Positions 39,068 to 48,025 of a stretch of DNA of 64,000 bases are shown in pieces. The first letter of the stretch is position 1. Each line of letters starts with the position of its first letter. The translations under genes and the position numbers were made by a program. Source of the DNA: Mycobacterium sp. 3519A (GTDB lineage Bacteria > Actinomycetota > Actinomycetes > Mycobacteriales > Mycobacteriaceae); assembly GCF_900240945.1 (NCBI RefSeq), contig NZ_OESG01000013.1, forward strand, positions 2,379,622 to 2,443,621, given 5' to 3'. The notes under the pieces were generated by a model that saw only the letters and a list, made by a program, of their open reading frames with translations, was not told the DNA's origin and searched no databases.

Positions 39068-40388
39068 CTAGATCCGAAGTTCTACATCAGGAGACTCAGA
39101 GGGATCGGCCTCACCGAGTACCGGGGGGGCCGCCGTACCCAGATCGCCGACGATCTCGCCACCCTGGTCGGAAGTGTGCAGAAAGGCCGCCGCCGTGTGG
39201 TTGTTCGACGAGTTGTTCGCACCCTGCCCGGCCATTGCGCCATACGGCGCTCCGCCGCCCATCATGCCGCCGGAGCCACCGACTCCACCGACCGACGCCG
39301 CCCGTACTGAATGTGGTGTCGCAGCGGGTGTTTCGGGCTGAACCATGGCCGACGACGCGATCGACCGCGGTCCGAGCGCTGCGGCGCCGCCACCGCCGAC
39401 CCCGCCCACCGCCTGCTCCACCGCCTGCGCCCAGTCCGCCCGCCGGGGCCGGCCCTCCGACGGCCGCGCCCGCAGCATCGACAGCGGGATCGGTGGCTGC
39501 CTGTTGGGCGGCTTGGCTCGCCGCCGAGGCCGCACCCGTGCCCGCTTGGATCCCGGCCTGAGCCCCCTTCATCGCCATCGACATCAACGGCGACGCCATG
39601 CTCGCCATCGACGCGGACGAGGCCAACTGCGGTGCGGCGGTCACGTCCACCGGCGCACCCGTCGCGGTCACCTGTGCGGCCTGAGTGCCCAACGACGACT
39701 GCAGTTCCGTCATCACCTCCGCGGTCGAGGCGATGGCCTTGTTGGCGGCGGCAATCGCGGCCGCCCAACCCCACGGGAAGATGATGTTGGGGCCGATCGC
39801 GGCCATGGTGGCCTGAAACTCGGCGATGATTTCGATCAGCCGTACCCGTGCCTGGGCGACATCGGCGGCCGCCGACGTGAGATTGCCCTTCAGCGCGTCG
39901 GATTGGGCACCGACCTTCGATCCGTCCTCGATCGCGGTCTCCGTCTTGGCGGCAGCTTTGGTCCCGGCGTCGCCTTTCCACGCGTCGTCGACGGAGGCAA
40001 GTGACTGTTTCAACGGGGCGTTCGTCGACTGGAACGCTTGCGAGATGCCTTGCAACATCGCCGTTGGGTCCACGCCGTCGAACAGACCGCTGCCCAACGT
40101 GCCAAGCGCATCGGTGACCGGGCTGATCAGCGCGCTCGGATCCACCGGGCTGGCCTGGGGTTGGGCCGCCTCCGGCTGACCCTCCGGCGGCGGAGCGCCT
40201 TCCTCCGGTTTCGGTTCGGCAAAAGGTGGCAACCCGAGCCGTTCCAAAATTTCCTTGACTGGCAAATTCAAATAATCTTGCAGACTTTGCTCTTGCGCAT
40301 GGATGACCGGCGTTGGGTCATAGCCGGGCATGTACTGAGCTAGCTGGCCGGTCGGGTTCACCGGCTGCGGAGGCAAAAGTGCGGCCAT
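39068..40388 (-). pseudogene. EspE/EspA-like secreted protein, frameshifted near its Gly-rich tail
   Basis: The frame from 40388 gives a Pro-rich start, then the helical EspE/EspA-type core (DDAWKGDAGTKAAAKTETAIEDG with W-x-G, FPWGWAAAIAAANKAI) and a Gly/Ala-rich tail. After GGLGAGGGAGGG it turns into an Arg/Trp-rich sequence with no family look. The next frame from about nt 39410 gives VGGVGGGGAAALG..., then GGGAPYGAMAGQG and LLHTSDQ-type residues ending SPDVELRI* at 39068, matching the style of the PPE tail (GGTPYGPMGAM). So one extra base, probably in the C4-G-C3 run at 39400-39407 (plus strand), breaks the natural end. Either a sequencing error, a tail-replacing mutation or recoding; the helical secretion core is intact. 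Functional loss is uncertain. It stops 21 bases before the PE start. Confidence 0.75.
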
Positions 40389-40400
40389 GCTGCCGCCGAC

Positions 40401-40685
40401 TCAGGCGCTATCGCTGGCGACGATGGCGGACTGCGACGCGTCAGTGGCGGCACTGACGCCGGCGTGTACCCCGCCGACGAGCAGTGTGCCCGCCAAATTG
40501 TTTGACTGCGCAGGGCCATACGCCATCAAGAACGTCGCGCCGATAGGGCCGAGCGCGGCCGCCGCGGCTTGGAGCATCGCCGCAGAGTCAGCCGATCCGG
40601 CGGTCGTGATCGCCGCGGACGCGGCTTCGTTGGCTGCTGAGAACGCCTCCATGCCCGGAGGGACGGCGGCAAAAAGCTCACCCAT
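40401..40685 (-). CDS. EspF/EspC-like ESX secretion protein
   Basis: 94 aa, first gene of the minus-strand substrate operon; AGGAAGG upstream. Ala-rich helical hairpin (FSAANEAASAAITTAG, ADSAAMLQAAAAALGPIGATFLMAYGPAQSNNLAGTL split by a turn), the pattern of EspC/EspF (DUF2580). EspF is co-encoded with EspE in mycobacterial ESX-1; the same order, 12 bases apart, holds here. Confidence 0.78.
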   Translation of the reverse strand: MGELFAAVPPGMEAFSAANEAASAAITTAGSADSAAMLQAAAAALGPIGATFLMAYGPAQSNNLAGTLLVGGVHAGVSAATDASQSAIVASDSA

Positions 40686-41270
40686 CGTGTCAGTGCCTTC
40701 CTGGCTCGGTGCTTTTGATGCGTCTGCACCAGACCAACAAACTATAGCGGCGAAGACCGACAGCAGCTAACTCTTTTTCGGCGCAAATACAATCATCAAA
40801 ATTGACGAGCAAACAAGTTGAATGCATTCAAATAGCTGAGCAAAGTTCCGCTTGCGCCCTATCGCGGCTCAACCGACCGACTACCTCGAAAAACGTCCGC
40901 CAGTGGTGAAGCCACATTCTTTGCCATCTTCGCGCATGGGCGCGAAACGGTCGGGGCGCCAATGGTGTTGACGCGTGTCGGAGGGGCCAACGCGGCCTCG
41001 GTGGGCGAACCTACGGTTACGGAAATCGCGAGAGGTCACACGTCGTGCGAAATGAAATTGTCGGGGCCGTAACAAGATTCGGCGCGCAAACTTGCTGAGC
41101 CCTCGGCAAAGGTTACACCCAAGCTGAAAACTGTTGCGGCATCGTGCGGTTAGTTGGACCTGCGGCAAACTTCACACCGCACTAGTCGCAAATTCCAAAA
41201 AGCCCCGCCATCTGGTGCGTCACCGTCCGCTGATGGTACTGGCAAACGGCCCGGTATACGTGGGGCAACG
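40686..41270. promoter_or_regulatory. 585-bp intergenic region upstream of espF-like operon
   Basis: No convincing gene. The half next to espF is AT-rich for this genome (for example AATACAATCATCAAAATTG near 40785-40803 and TTGAATGCATTCAAAT near 40818-40833, the latter a short palindrome). It is the obvious promoter and regulator-binding region for the minus-strand substrate operon; long AT-rich leaders are typical targets of nucleoid-type regulators such as EspR or Lsr2 in mycobacteria (inference). Confidence 0.5.
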
Positions 41271-41627
41271 TCAGGTCTGTTGACGCTCGAAAGTGCCGCC
41301 GTCCCAACGTGTTAGGGGTGCCTGTTGTAGCTCCGTCATGCGGCGGCCGAACTCTTCGGACAGAAATCCCTGGCGGTCGGCGGCGACTTTCGCGGCCGCT
41401 GCAGCGGTCTCGACGATGAGCTTGGCGAGTCCATCGGCTCCGAGCGTGTGGGCGTTGGGACCGAGCCACAACCCCGTCATCGCGCCGTAGCCGTCGACTT
41501 CGACGCTGACATTCTGGTCGCGACTGGTGACCCGCGCCGAGATGGATTGGCAGTGTTCGTCCATCGCGGCGACCAGGTCGCGCTGTTTGGCGATGCGGGC
41601 GATCAGCGAGTCGGCCAGTCCCGTCAC
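41271..41627 (-). CDS. YbaB-like ESX accessory protein
   Basis: 118 aa from a GTG that overlaps the upstream stop (GTGA) with GAGGAGG before it. Central strand VSVEVDGYGAMTGLWL and helices LAKLIVETAAAAAKVAADR fit the YbaB/EbfC-like fold, the second such gene in the window. No DNA-binding is proved for ESX members. It is translationally coupled to the gene at 41624-41944. Confidence 0.65.
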   Translation of the reverse strand: MTGLADSLIARIAKQRDLVAAMDEHCQSISARVTSRDQNVSVEVDGYGAMTGLWLGPNAHTLGADGLAKLIVETAAAAAKVAADRQGFLSEEFGRRMTELQQAPLTRWDGGTFERQQT

Positions 41628-41944
41628 ACCGACCTCCTCCAGCTGGTCGGCAACTCGTCCTCCTCGACTGCTGCCTGTGCTTCGGCCTCGGCGAGATCTT
41701 GCTCGGTGGCCAACCGCAGGCTATGGATAGCCGCTGCGCTGAAACCTTTTTCGGCCAGGTCACGGCGGCGCTCGACCTGCGCGCGGGTCGCCGAAAGCCG
41801 GCACAGCGCCATGATTTCGCGGGCGAGTTGTTCGGGTGGCTTCTTCAGCTCGACCGGATCGAGCCGAAGCGCAACCGGTAGGCCGCGTTCGGTAGTGAGC
41901 ACCGACATCGACCCGCTCGGAGATTGCACCGGCTTCTGCGTCAT
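41624..41944 (-). CDS. Small ESX-associated protein (EspH/EspD-like, tentative)
   Basis: 106 aa, GAGGAGG six bases before the ATG. It contains GLPVALRLDPVELKKPPEQLAREIMALCRLSATRAQVERRRDLAEKG, split here by memory of EspH/EspD-type proteins that stabilise secreted Esp substrates. It is divergent from eccA and coupled to the YbaB-like gene. The family call is tentative; soluble, mostly helical. Confidence 0.5.
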   Translation of the reverse strand: MTQKPVQSPSGSMSVLTTERGLPVALRLDPVELKKPPEQLAREIMALCRLSATRAQVERRRDLAEKGFSAAAIHSLRLATEQDLAEAEAQAAVEEDELPTSWRRSV

Positions 41945-42112
41945 GCTTGGCCTCCTCGACCACCAAACTTAGTACAATCGCGGGCGTCCGTACGGTGCCT
42001 GGCGAGACGGAAGTATTGTGCGAAATACTCGTAACCACCGCACTTTTTCGTTCGGATCCGAATGGCCCGGGCCTCGCGTCTGACCGCGCAGTGAGGAGAC
42101 AGGTCACCGCCG
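41945..42112. promoter_or_regulatory. Divergent promoter region between EspH/EspD-like gene and eccA
   Basis: 168 bases between two genes reading away from each other; must hold both promoters. GAGGAGAC at about 42092-42099 is the eccA ribosome site, set rather far (13-14 bases) from its ATG. Confidence 0.5.
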
Positions 42113-43930
42113 ATGAATGGCAGCACTGACGCCCAACGGGTGTTCGATGCCGGTGTGCTATCGCTCGGCATTCCGATTGACGGCCTTGAAACCGACCGCG
42201 ACATCGCCTACGCGGCGCTGGCGTTCAAACGCGCAACCGAGTACGACCCGGACATGTGCGATGCCTGGCTGGGCCGGGCCGCCGCGGGGGAGGCCACCCC
42301 GGAAGTCATCTACCACCTGTACCGAACCAGCAACATCTCACTGTTTCGTGAGCAGCGCCGTCTGGGTCTTGCGGCGCGGGCGTTGTCGGGGCGCTTCGAG
42401 ACCGGCCTGTACCTCGACTACCCGCTGAGCACCAAAACGGAGATGTGGCTTGCGTACGCAGCGAGCATGATCACCACCAAGGACTTCAACGAGGCGGAAC
42501 AGGTTCTCGACGAACTGGACAAGTTACGCATGTCGATGCCAGGTGGGGACCCGGATTCGGCACCGATTTGCGCCTACATCCGTGGCGTCCTGCACTTCAC
42601 CACTCAGCGCTGGCCGGATGTGCTCACCGCACTGAGCAATTCGGCGTCGTTCACCGATCAGTATCTCGCGGCCGGAGCGCATCTGATGGTGGGTTCGGCC
42701 TGCGCACAGATGGGGTTGTTCGGCGAAGGGATTCGGCGACTGGATCAGGCGATCGCGGGACCGATTCCGGCGGCGCGCCGCGCGGCCGAATTCTGCAAAG
42801 GCCTGACGTTGCGCGAGATGGGCAACGAAGAAGAAGCGCGGGTGATCTTCGAACGCATCTACAGCGAGGAACCGGGCTTCGAGGCGAACGCCGCCGCGCT
42901 GCGGGACCCGAAGTATCGGTTGATCATCACCACCAAGGAGATGATCGACTCGCGCACCGACCGGTGGGATCCGGCCAGCGCCCCCAGCGCCGAAGACCTG
43001 ATGGGCGACGACCTGTCCGAGCGCGGTAACGAGTACCTTCGCGCGGCGCAAGAGGAGTTGGACCGCCAGATCGGCTTGGCGGACGTCAAACTGCAGGTGG
43101 CCAAGCTGAAGTCGACGGCGATGCTGGCCAAGGTCCGCGGCGACAAAGGACTCAACGCCGCGTCGCGCACGTTGCACCTGGCATTCACCGGCCCGCCCGG
43201 CACGGGTAAGACCACGATCGCCCGCGTCGTCGCTCAGACATATTGTGGCCTCGGACTTTTGCGCACACCGGCGGTCGTGGAGGCCAAGCGAAGCGATTTC
43301 GTCGGTCAGCACCTCGGCAGCACCGCGATAAAAACCAACGCACTGATCGACTCGGCGATGGATGGCGTGCTGTTCATCGACGAGGCATACACACTGATTC
43401 AGACGGGACTCTCCGGCGGTGACGCGTTCGGTCGCGAGGCGGTGGACACGCTGCTGGCCCGGATGGAAAACGACCGTGACCGGCTGGTCGTCATCATCGC
43501 GGGCTACGACGCCGAGATCGACCGGTTCCTCGCCTCCAACGAGGGCCTGGCGTCGCGCTTCCCGAAACGAATCCGGTTCAGCTCGTACAACGCACTCGAG
43601 CTTGCAGACATCGGCCGCCTGATCGCCCGTACCCGCGACTCCGAACTGTCGGACGCGGCCTACGAGGAACTCGTCGCGGCGGCGACCTCGCTGTGCCAAG
43701 GCGAATCACTCGATTCGACGGGACAGATGCGGCGTGCCATCGATCTGGCCGGTAACGGACGGTTCGTTCGTAACGTGATCGAGGCCGCCGAGGAGGAACG
43801 CGAATATCGGCTTTCGGAAAGCCACGGCATGAATCTGCAAGAGCTCGACGAAGCCCAACTGATGCGCATTGAACTCCCCGATATGCAGGCTGCGCTCAAG
43901 CAGGTGCTGGGCATGCTGAGCACAAACTGA
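42113..43930 (+). CDS. eccA: EccA-type cytosolic AAA+ ATPase
   Basis: 605 aa. N-terminal half is helical, TPR-like (MCDAWLGRAAAGEATPEVIYHLYRTS and following repeats to about 290); C-terminal half is a CbxX/CfqX-type AAA+ domain with Walker A GPPGTGKT at residue 360, Walker B VLFIDEA at 419, and the sensor region LVVIIAGYD. EccA acts in the cytosol on substrate-chaperone complexes (it is thought to strip EspG from PE-PPE). It opens the rightward ESX unit with the second EspI-like gene 11 bases downstream. Confidence 0.93.
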   Translation: MNGSTDAQRVFDAGVLSLGIPIDGLETDRDIAYAALAFKRATEYDPDMCDAWLGRAAAGEATPEVIYHLYRTSNISLFREQRRLGLAARALSGRFETGLYLDYPLSTKTEMWLAYAASMITTKDFNEAEQVLDELDKLRMSMPGGDPDSAPICAYIRGVLHFTTQRWPDVLTALSNSASFTDQYLAAGAHLMVGSACAQMGLFGEGIRRLDQAIAGPIPAARRAAEFCKGLTLREMGNEEEARVIFERIYSEEPGFEANAAALRDPKYRLIITTKEMIDSRTDRWDPASAPSAEDLMGDDLSERGNEYLRAAQEELDRQIGLADVKLQVAKLKSTAMLAKVRGDKGLNAASRTLHLAFTGPPGTGKTTIARVVAQTYCGLGLLRTPAVVEAKRSDFVGQHLGSTAIKTNALIDSAMDGVLFIDEAYTLIQTGLSGGDAFGREAVDTLLARMENDRDRLVVIIAGYDAEIDRFLASNEGLASRFPKRIRFSSYNALELADIGRLIARTRDSELSDAAYEELVAAATSLCQGESLDSTGQMRRAIDLAGNGRFVRNVIEAAEEEREYRLSESHGMNLQELDEAQLMRIELPDMQAALKQVLGMLSTN

Positions 43931-43941
43931 ACGGATTGACG

Positions 43942-45000
43942 ATGACGCAACCGTTTAACGAGCCCGACACCGCACCCCTGCGGGTGCAGTCGCTGCATCC
44001 GCCCGAGGAGACTCCGTTCACCAGTGCCGCCGCCAACCGGCCCCGCGCGCTGGCGCCGACCAACAGCGAGTTGGGGCTGGTGCGCACCCGACCTGCACCG
44101 AAGAAGGGATGGCGCAAGGCAATCCATCGCGCAACGGGGTTGAACCCTGGCGAATCCGCCGAGGAGACGACCCACCGGGCGATCGTCGACCGGGTCAACC
44201 AGCCGCTTCGTGGGGGACCGTTCACCATCGCGGTGTTGTCGCAGAAGGGTGGTGTCGGCAAGACCACGACCACCGTCGGCCTCGGGGCCACGCTTGCCGC
44301 GATCCGCGGAGACCGTGTCATCGCGATGGACGCCAACCCCGACTTCGGCACGCTGGCCCAGCGCGGGCCTGACGAGACCGATTCCACGGTGCGCGATGTG
44401 TTGTTCGACGACAACATCATTCGGTATTCCGATATGCGGCGGCACACCTCGCAGAACTCGAGCCGGTTGGAGATCCTGGCCTCCGAACGCGACCCGGCCA
44501 CCTCAGAAGCGTTCTCCGCAGCCGACTATCGCGGCGTCCTCCGCGTGCTGCAGCGGTTCTACAACATCATCCTGACCGACTGCGGCACCGGGCTGGTGCA
44601 CTCCGCCATGGAGGGGGTGCTGGCCGAATCCGACATGGTCGTCATTGTCGCGTCGCCCGCCATCGATTCGGCGCGCAGCGCGCTGGCGACCATGGATTGG
44701 CTCGAGCGGCAGGGGTTCGCACACCTGGTACCCGGCGCCACGGTGGTGTTCAGCGCATCACGGCAAGGTGCACTGGGTCTGGACATGGACAAGTTGTCCC
44801 GTCACTTCTTACCCAGTGTGCGATCGCTGCACGTCGTGCCCTTCGACGATCATCTGGCCGAGGGGTCCGAGGTCGACCTGGACAAGCTGAGCAGGCAGAC
44901 CCGGCAGGCGTTTTTGGAACTCGCCGCAGGCATCGCCGACGGCTTCGCGGCGCTCGGCTCAGGGCGGGTCGCAACTCACGGCCGGAAGGTGCCGCGGTGA
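43942..45000 (+). CDS. EspI/ParA-like ATPase, second copy
   Basis: 352 aa from the ATG at 43942 (a TTG lies two codons before). Same plan as the 6094 gene but with a shorter, less Pro-rich N-terminus: KKGWRKAIHRATGLNPGES, deviant Walker A K102-GGVGKTT, MDANPDFGTL, ILTDCGTGLVHSAM, VVFSASRQG. Follows eccA by 11 bases, so likely co-expressed. Its last 25 bases overlap the end of the convergent epimerase gene. Confidence 0.83.
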   Translation: MTQPFNEPDTAPLRVQSLHPPEETPFTSAAANRPRALAPTNSELGLVRTRPAPKKGWRKAIHRATGLNPGESAEETTHRAIVDRVNQPLRGGPFTIAVLSQKGGVGKTTTTVGLGATLAAIRGDRVIAMDANPDFGTLAQRGPDETDSTVRDVLFDDNIIRYSDMRRHTSQNSSRLEILASERDPATSEAFSAADYRGVLRVLQRFYNIILTDCGTGLVHSAMEGVLAESDMVVIVASPAIDSARSALATMDWLERQGFAHLVPGATVVFSASRQGALGLDMDKLSRHFLPSVRSLHVVPFDDHLAEGSEVDLDKLSRQTRQAFLELAAGIADGFAALGSGRVATHGRKVPR

Positions 45001-45956
45001 TACGTACTGCCGACGTACTCCTTCGAGCCGACCGTGCGCGACAGCGGCGTGTGGACGGTGCCGTCGGCAACTGACATCTGCGCTATCGTCTCGATGTCGA
45101 AGCGCGGTCGCCAGCCCAGTTCCGCTCGCGCCTTGGCGTTGACGTAGACGCGGTCAAGCTGGGACGGGAAGCGCCACCCGCGCTGGGCCCAGGCTGCGGC
45201 GGCCATCGGCGCGCGGCGGTTGAACACCGGGGGCGCATCAGTTCTCAACTGCGGCAGATCTTCTCGCTCGAACGGTGTGGTCGCCGAGATGACAAAGTGC
45301 CCGAACCCGAGTTGCGGCGCCCTGTCGGCCGCGAGGAGATGCGCATCGACCGCGTCTTCGAGGGCGACCCGGCGTGAGGCGTACTCGTCGGCTTTGACGT
45401 TGTCGTCACCGCGCCCCTCGTGTGCGTGTGGCGCATCGTCGGGCTCTGGAAAGAAGCGCGCGACGCGCAATACCACACACGGCAGTCCTTGGTTACGAAA
45501 TGCCAACTGGCACAGATCTTCTGCAGCCGCTTTGGTGACGCCGTAGATGTTCTTGGGCACGGCCACGACCGACTCGTCAATCCATGCTGCGGGCTCGCCG
45601 GCGCGTGGAACCAGTGCGTCGCCGAAAACCGTTGTCGACGAGGACATCACAAAAGCCTGCACGCCCGCATCGACCGCCGCGTCAAGCAGCGTCAGCGTGC
45701 CTGAGACATTGGTGTCGACAAAGGCCTGGCGGGGGAGAAACGCCAACTGCGGTTTGTGCAGTGTCGCGGTGTGCACCACCACGTCGACTCCGGCCATCAC
45801 CTCGCGGACGAGGCCGGTGTCCGTGATCGACCCGAGGGCGCTTGTCCACTCCGATGGCCTGATGTCCAGGCCGACCACGTCGCGGTTGCGCTCACGCAGG
45901 GCGCGCACGAGACCCTCGCCGAGGTGGCCGGAACTTCCGGTGACCAGGATCCGCAT
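44976..45956 (-). CDS. NAD-dependent epimerase/dehydratase (SDR-type)
   Basis: 326 aa from the ATG at 45956 (a GTG three codons earlier is less likely). Rossmann start MRILVTGSSGHLG, SSSTTVFG with the catalytic Ser region and the YGVTK (Y-x-x-x-K) motif of extended short-chain dehydrogenases; nucleotide-sugar epimerase-like but substrate unknown. Its 3' end overlaps espI-like by 25 bases in antisense. Nothing links it to the ESX genes except place. Confidence 0.85.
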   Translation of the reverse strand: MRILVTGSSGHLGEGLVRALRERNRDVVGLDIRPSEWTSALGSITDTGLVREVMAGVDVVVHTATLHKPQLAFLPRQAFVDTNVSGTLTLLDAAVDAGVQAFVMSSSTTVFGDALVPRAGEPAAWIDESVVAVPKNIYGVTKAAAEDLCQLAFRNQGLPCVVLRVARFFPEPDDAPHAHEGRGDDNVKADEYASRRVALEDAVDAHLLAADRAPQLGFGHFVISATTPFEREDLPQLRTDAPPVFNRRAPMAAAAWAQRGWRFPSQLDRVYVNAKARAELGWRPRFDIETIAQMSVADGTVHTPLSRTVGSKEYVGSTYHRGTFRP

Positions 45957-45993
45957 GGTCTGCACTCTGCCATCGAATGGGCAGAAGAAGCAC

Positions 45994-46035
45994 TTGCATA
46001 CTTGGGGTAGGTTACTACATACTCGAAGTATGCAA
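45994..46035. promoter_or_regulatory. Nested inverted repeats, candidate operator of the TetR-containing operon
   Basis: Outer 9-bp arms TTGCATACT (45994-46002) and AGTATGCAA (46027-46035), and an inner perfect palindrome CATACT-CGA-AGTATG (46018-46032). The half-site CATACT therefore occurs three times. It overlaps the possible start codon at 46030 of the first gene of an operon whose last gene is a TetR regulator, so autorepression by that TetR is a fair inference. It also faces the epimerase promoter on the other strand. Confidence 0.6.
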
Positions 46036-46407
46036 ATGACAAGCCAAGATCTGACAGCCGTCTCGCAGCGCTACTTCGCCGCGTGGGCAGCGCGCGATCC
46101 CGACGCGATCGTCGCCCTGCACACCGAGGACACCCAGTTCTGGACGCACCTGGGCGCCGGACCCGTCCGAGGCCGCGACGCTGTGCGTGCGGCCTTCGCG
46201 GAGATCTTCGAGCAGTTCCCCGAATTCACCTGGGAGACATATCGCGTGCTGTACGGCGACGACCACTGGATCCTCGACTGGGCGCTGATCTCCGGCGACA
46301 TCCGCTTCGATTGCCTCGACGTCGTCAACGTCTCACCCGACGGGCTGGTGGTGCGCAAGGACACGTTCGTCGACGCGATGCAGCTGCAGGCCGCGGTGAC
46401 CGCATGA
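46030..46407 (+). CDS. NTF2-like / SnoaL-like protein
   Basis: 125 aa; the ATG at 46030 sits in the operator palindrome and a second ATG at 46036 is equally possible. Small alpha+beta barrel signature: VSQRYFAAWAARDPDAIVALH, DTQFWTHLGAGPVRGRDAVR, FRDG-like VSPDGLVVRKDTF. Members bind or convert small hydrophobic ligands; function here unknown. Stop overlaps the next start (ATGA). Confidence 0.75.
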   Translation: MQMTSQDLTAVSQRYFAAWAARDPDAIVALHTEDTQFWTHLGAGPVRGRDAVRAAFAEIFEQFPEFTWETYRVLYGDDHWILDWALISGDIRFDCLDVVNVSPDGLVVRKDTFVDAMQLQAAVTA

Positions 46408-46895
46408 CCACCGCGACACCGGTCGACCAGCTGCCGCTCGTCACCGCCCTGTCCGTGACGCACTTGTTCGACATGCATGTCGATCTGCAACCCGCGCAAC
46501 TGATTCCGACGCCCGTCGGCGCGCGGATGACGTTCATCACGAACGGTGGCGTGATCGAAGGGCCCAAGCTGCGCGGTGAGCTGTTGCCCGGCGGCGGCGA
46601 CTGGTTGACCGTCGGCACGGACGGCACGGGACGCGTCGACGTCCGGGCCACCCTGCGCACGCACGACGGCGCGCTGATCCACTACGAAGCGCGCGGCATC
46701 ATCAAGATCCCGGCCGACGGTGTACAACGGCTGGCCGCAGGCGAAGTGCTGCCGTTCGCCGACACCTACGTCCGCACCACGCCGACATTCGAAACCAGCG
46801 ACCAGCGTTACGCGTGGCTGTCAGAACTGGTCGCGGTCGGGTACAACATCTTGTCGCCCAATCACATCGACTACCGGGTCTACCAGGTGCTGTGA
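46404..46895 (+). CDS. DUF3237-family (UPF0311-like) protein
   Basis: 163 aa. Features LFDMHVDLQPAQLIPTPVGARM, GPKLRGELLPGGGDWLTVGTDGTGRVDVRATLRTHDGALI (split here for description) and a final YRVYQVL, which is the DUF3237 beta-barrel pattern. Function unknown. Coupled on both sides (ATGA before, GTGA after). Confidence 0.75.
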   Translation: MTTATPVDQLPLVTALSVTHLFDMHVDLQPAQLIPTPVGARMTFITNGGVIEGPKLRGELLPGGGDWLTVGTDGTGRVDVRATLRTHDGALIHYEARGIIKIPADGVQRLAAGEVLPFADTYVRTTPTFETSDQRYAWLSELVAVGYNILSPNHIDYRVYQVL

Positions 46896-47365
46896 GACAG
46901 GAAAGGCTTGCGCGCCAATCGAATCGGGTGGTGCGTCGCTGGCCGCGGGGGCAGCGCGCGCTGGGTCGGTGGCATGCCCGGCTCTACCGGATCACCGGTG
47001 GGCGGGTGCTGCCACGCTGGTTCGCGGGCGCACCGGTGCTAGTGCTCGAAACCGTCGGCAGACGAAGTGGGCAGAAGCGCGCGACACCGGTGCTGTACCT
47101 GCGCGAGGGCGACGCGCTCGTCGTCCTCGCCGCGAACGCAGGCGCGGACCGGACTCCCGCCTGGTGGCTCAACCTGAGGCAGGCCGGGTCCGGCGAAGTC
47201 GTGGTCGGCAGCAGACGCATGCGGGTGCGGCCGCGGCTGTTGTCGGGCGCCGAGCGCGACCGGCTCTGGCGGGCGTTCGTCGACATGTACCCGCAGGCCG
47301 AGTACTACACCCGCTTCACCCGTCGCACGCTGCCGCTGATCGTGTTGCAACCGGAAGGCACATGA
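46892..47365 (+). CDS. Deazaflavin (F420)-dependent nitroreductase-family protein (Ddn-like)
   Basis: 157 aa from the GTG overlapping the previous stop. It contains the Ddn-family pattern LVLETVGRRSGQKRATPVLYL, LVVLAANAG, P-A-WWLNL and YYTRFTRRTLPLIVL. Family members use F420 or related cofactors in mycobacteria for quinone or nitro-compound reduction. Coupled to the TetR gene by ATGA. Confidence 0.8.
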   Translation: MRQERLARQSNRVVRRWPRGQRALGRWHARLYRITGGRVLPRWFAGAPVLVLETVGRRSGQKRATPVLYLREGDALVVLAANAGADRTPAWWLNLRQAGSGEVVVGSRRMRVRPRLLSGAERDRLWRAFVDMYPQAEYYTRFTRRTLPLIVLQPEGT

Positions 47366-47988
47366 GCACCGGCTATGGTCAGGCCGTGGCGACGAAGGTG
47401 GCGAGACGAACTCAGGCCGAGCGCACCGAGGCGACCACCACCGCGCTCGTCGACGCGGCCCGCGCACTGTTCGCGCGTGACGGGTTCGACGCCACCTCTC
47501 TCGACGCCGTGGCGGCCAGGGCCGGTGTGACCAAGGGTGCGGTCTACCACCACTTCGCAGGCAAGCGGCAACTGTTCGAGGCCGTCTTCAGCCGCGAGGT
47601 TGAGCGCGTCGCGACACCGCTCGCGGCCGCCTACGGACGCAAGAAGGATCCGTGGGACGCGTTCGCGGCCGCATGCCGGGCCTTCCTCGACGAATGCCTG
47701 GACCCAGGGCTGCAACGCATCATGCTGCTCGACGCCTCCGCCGCGATCGGCTGGGAGCAGATCCGCCAACTGGAGTCGCCGCTGCTGGACATGATGGAGC
47801 TGGGCATCTCGCGCGCCGCCGAAGCAGGCCGGATCGCGCCGCGCAAGCCAGGCCCACTGGCCCACTTCTTATATGGGGCGCTCTGCGAAACCGCGATGAT
47901 CGTCGCCCGTGCCGACGACCAGAGGTCCGCCCATCGCGACGCGGTCGTCGAGATCGGCCGGGTCCTGGAGGGCCTGGCGATCGGCTGA
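47362..47988 (+). CDS. TetR-family transcriptional regulator
   Basis: 208 aa. N-terminal HTH region typical of Tet[46 protein letters not shown] (described in parts); the C-terminal ligand domain is helical. A GTG at 47386 is a possible shorter start. Last gene of the NTF2-DUF3237-Ddn-TetR operon, and probably binds the inverted repeat at 45994-46035. Confidence 0.88.
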   Translation: MSTGYGQAVATKVARRTQAERTEATTTALVDAARALFARDGFDATSLDAVAARAGVTKGAVYHHFAGKRQLFEAVFSREVERVATPLAAAYGRKKDPWDAFAAACRAFLDECLDPGLQRIMLLDASAAIGWEQIRQLESPLLDMMELGISRAAEAGRIAPRKPGPLAHFLYGALCETAMIVARADDQRSAHRDAVVEIGRVLEGLAIG

Positions 47989-48025
47989 TTCGGGGCTCGC
48001 GGCCCGACGTGCGAAAATGGGTCGC

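Noticed and set aside
40881..41168. 95-codon minus-strand frame in the 585-bp gap
   Set aside because: Arg/Phe-rich product with no family, no ribosome site and poor codon bias; treated as non-coding.
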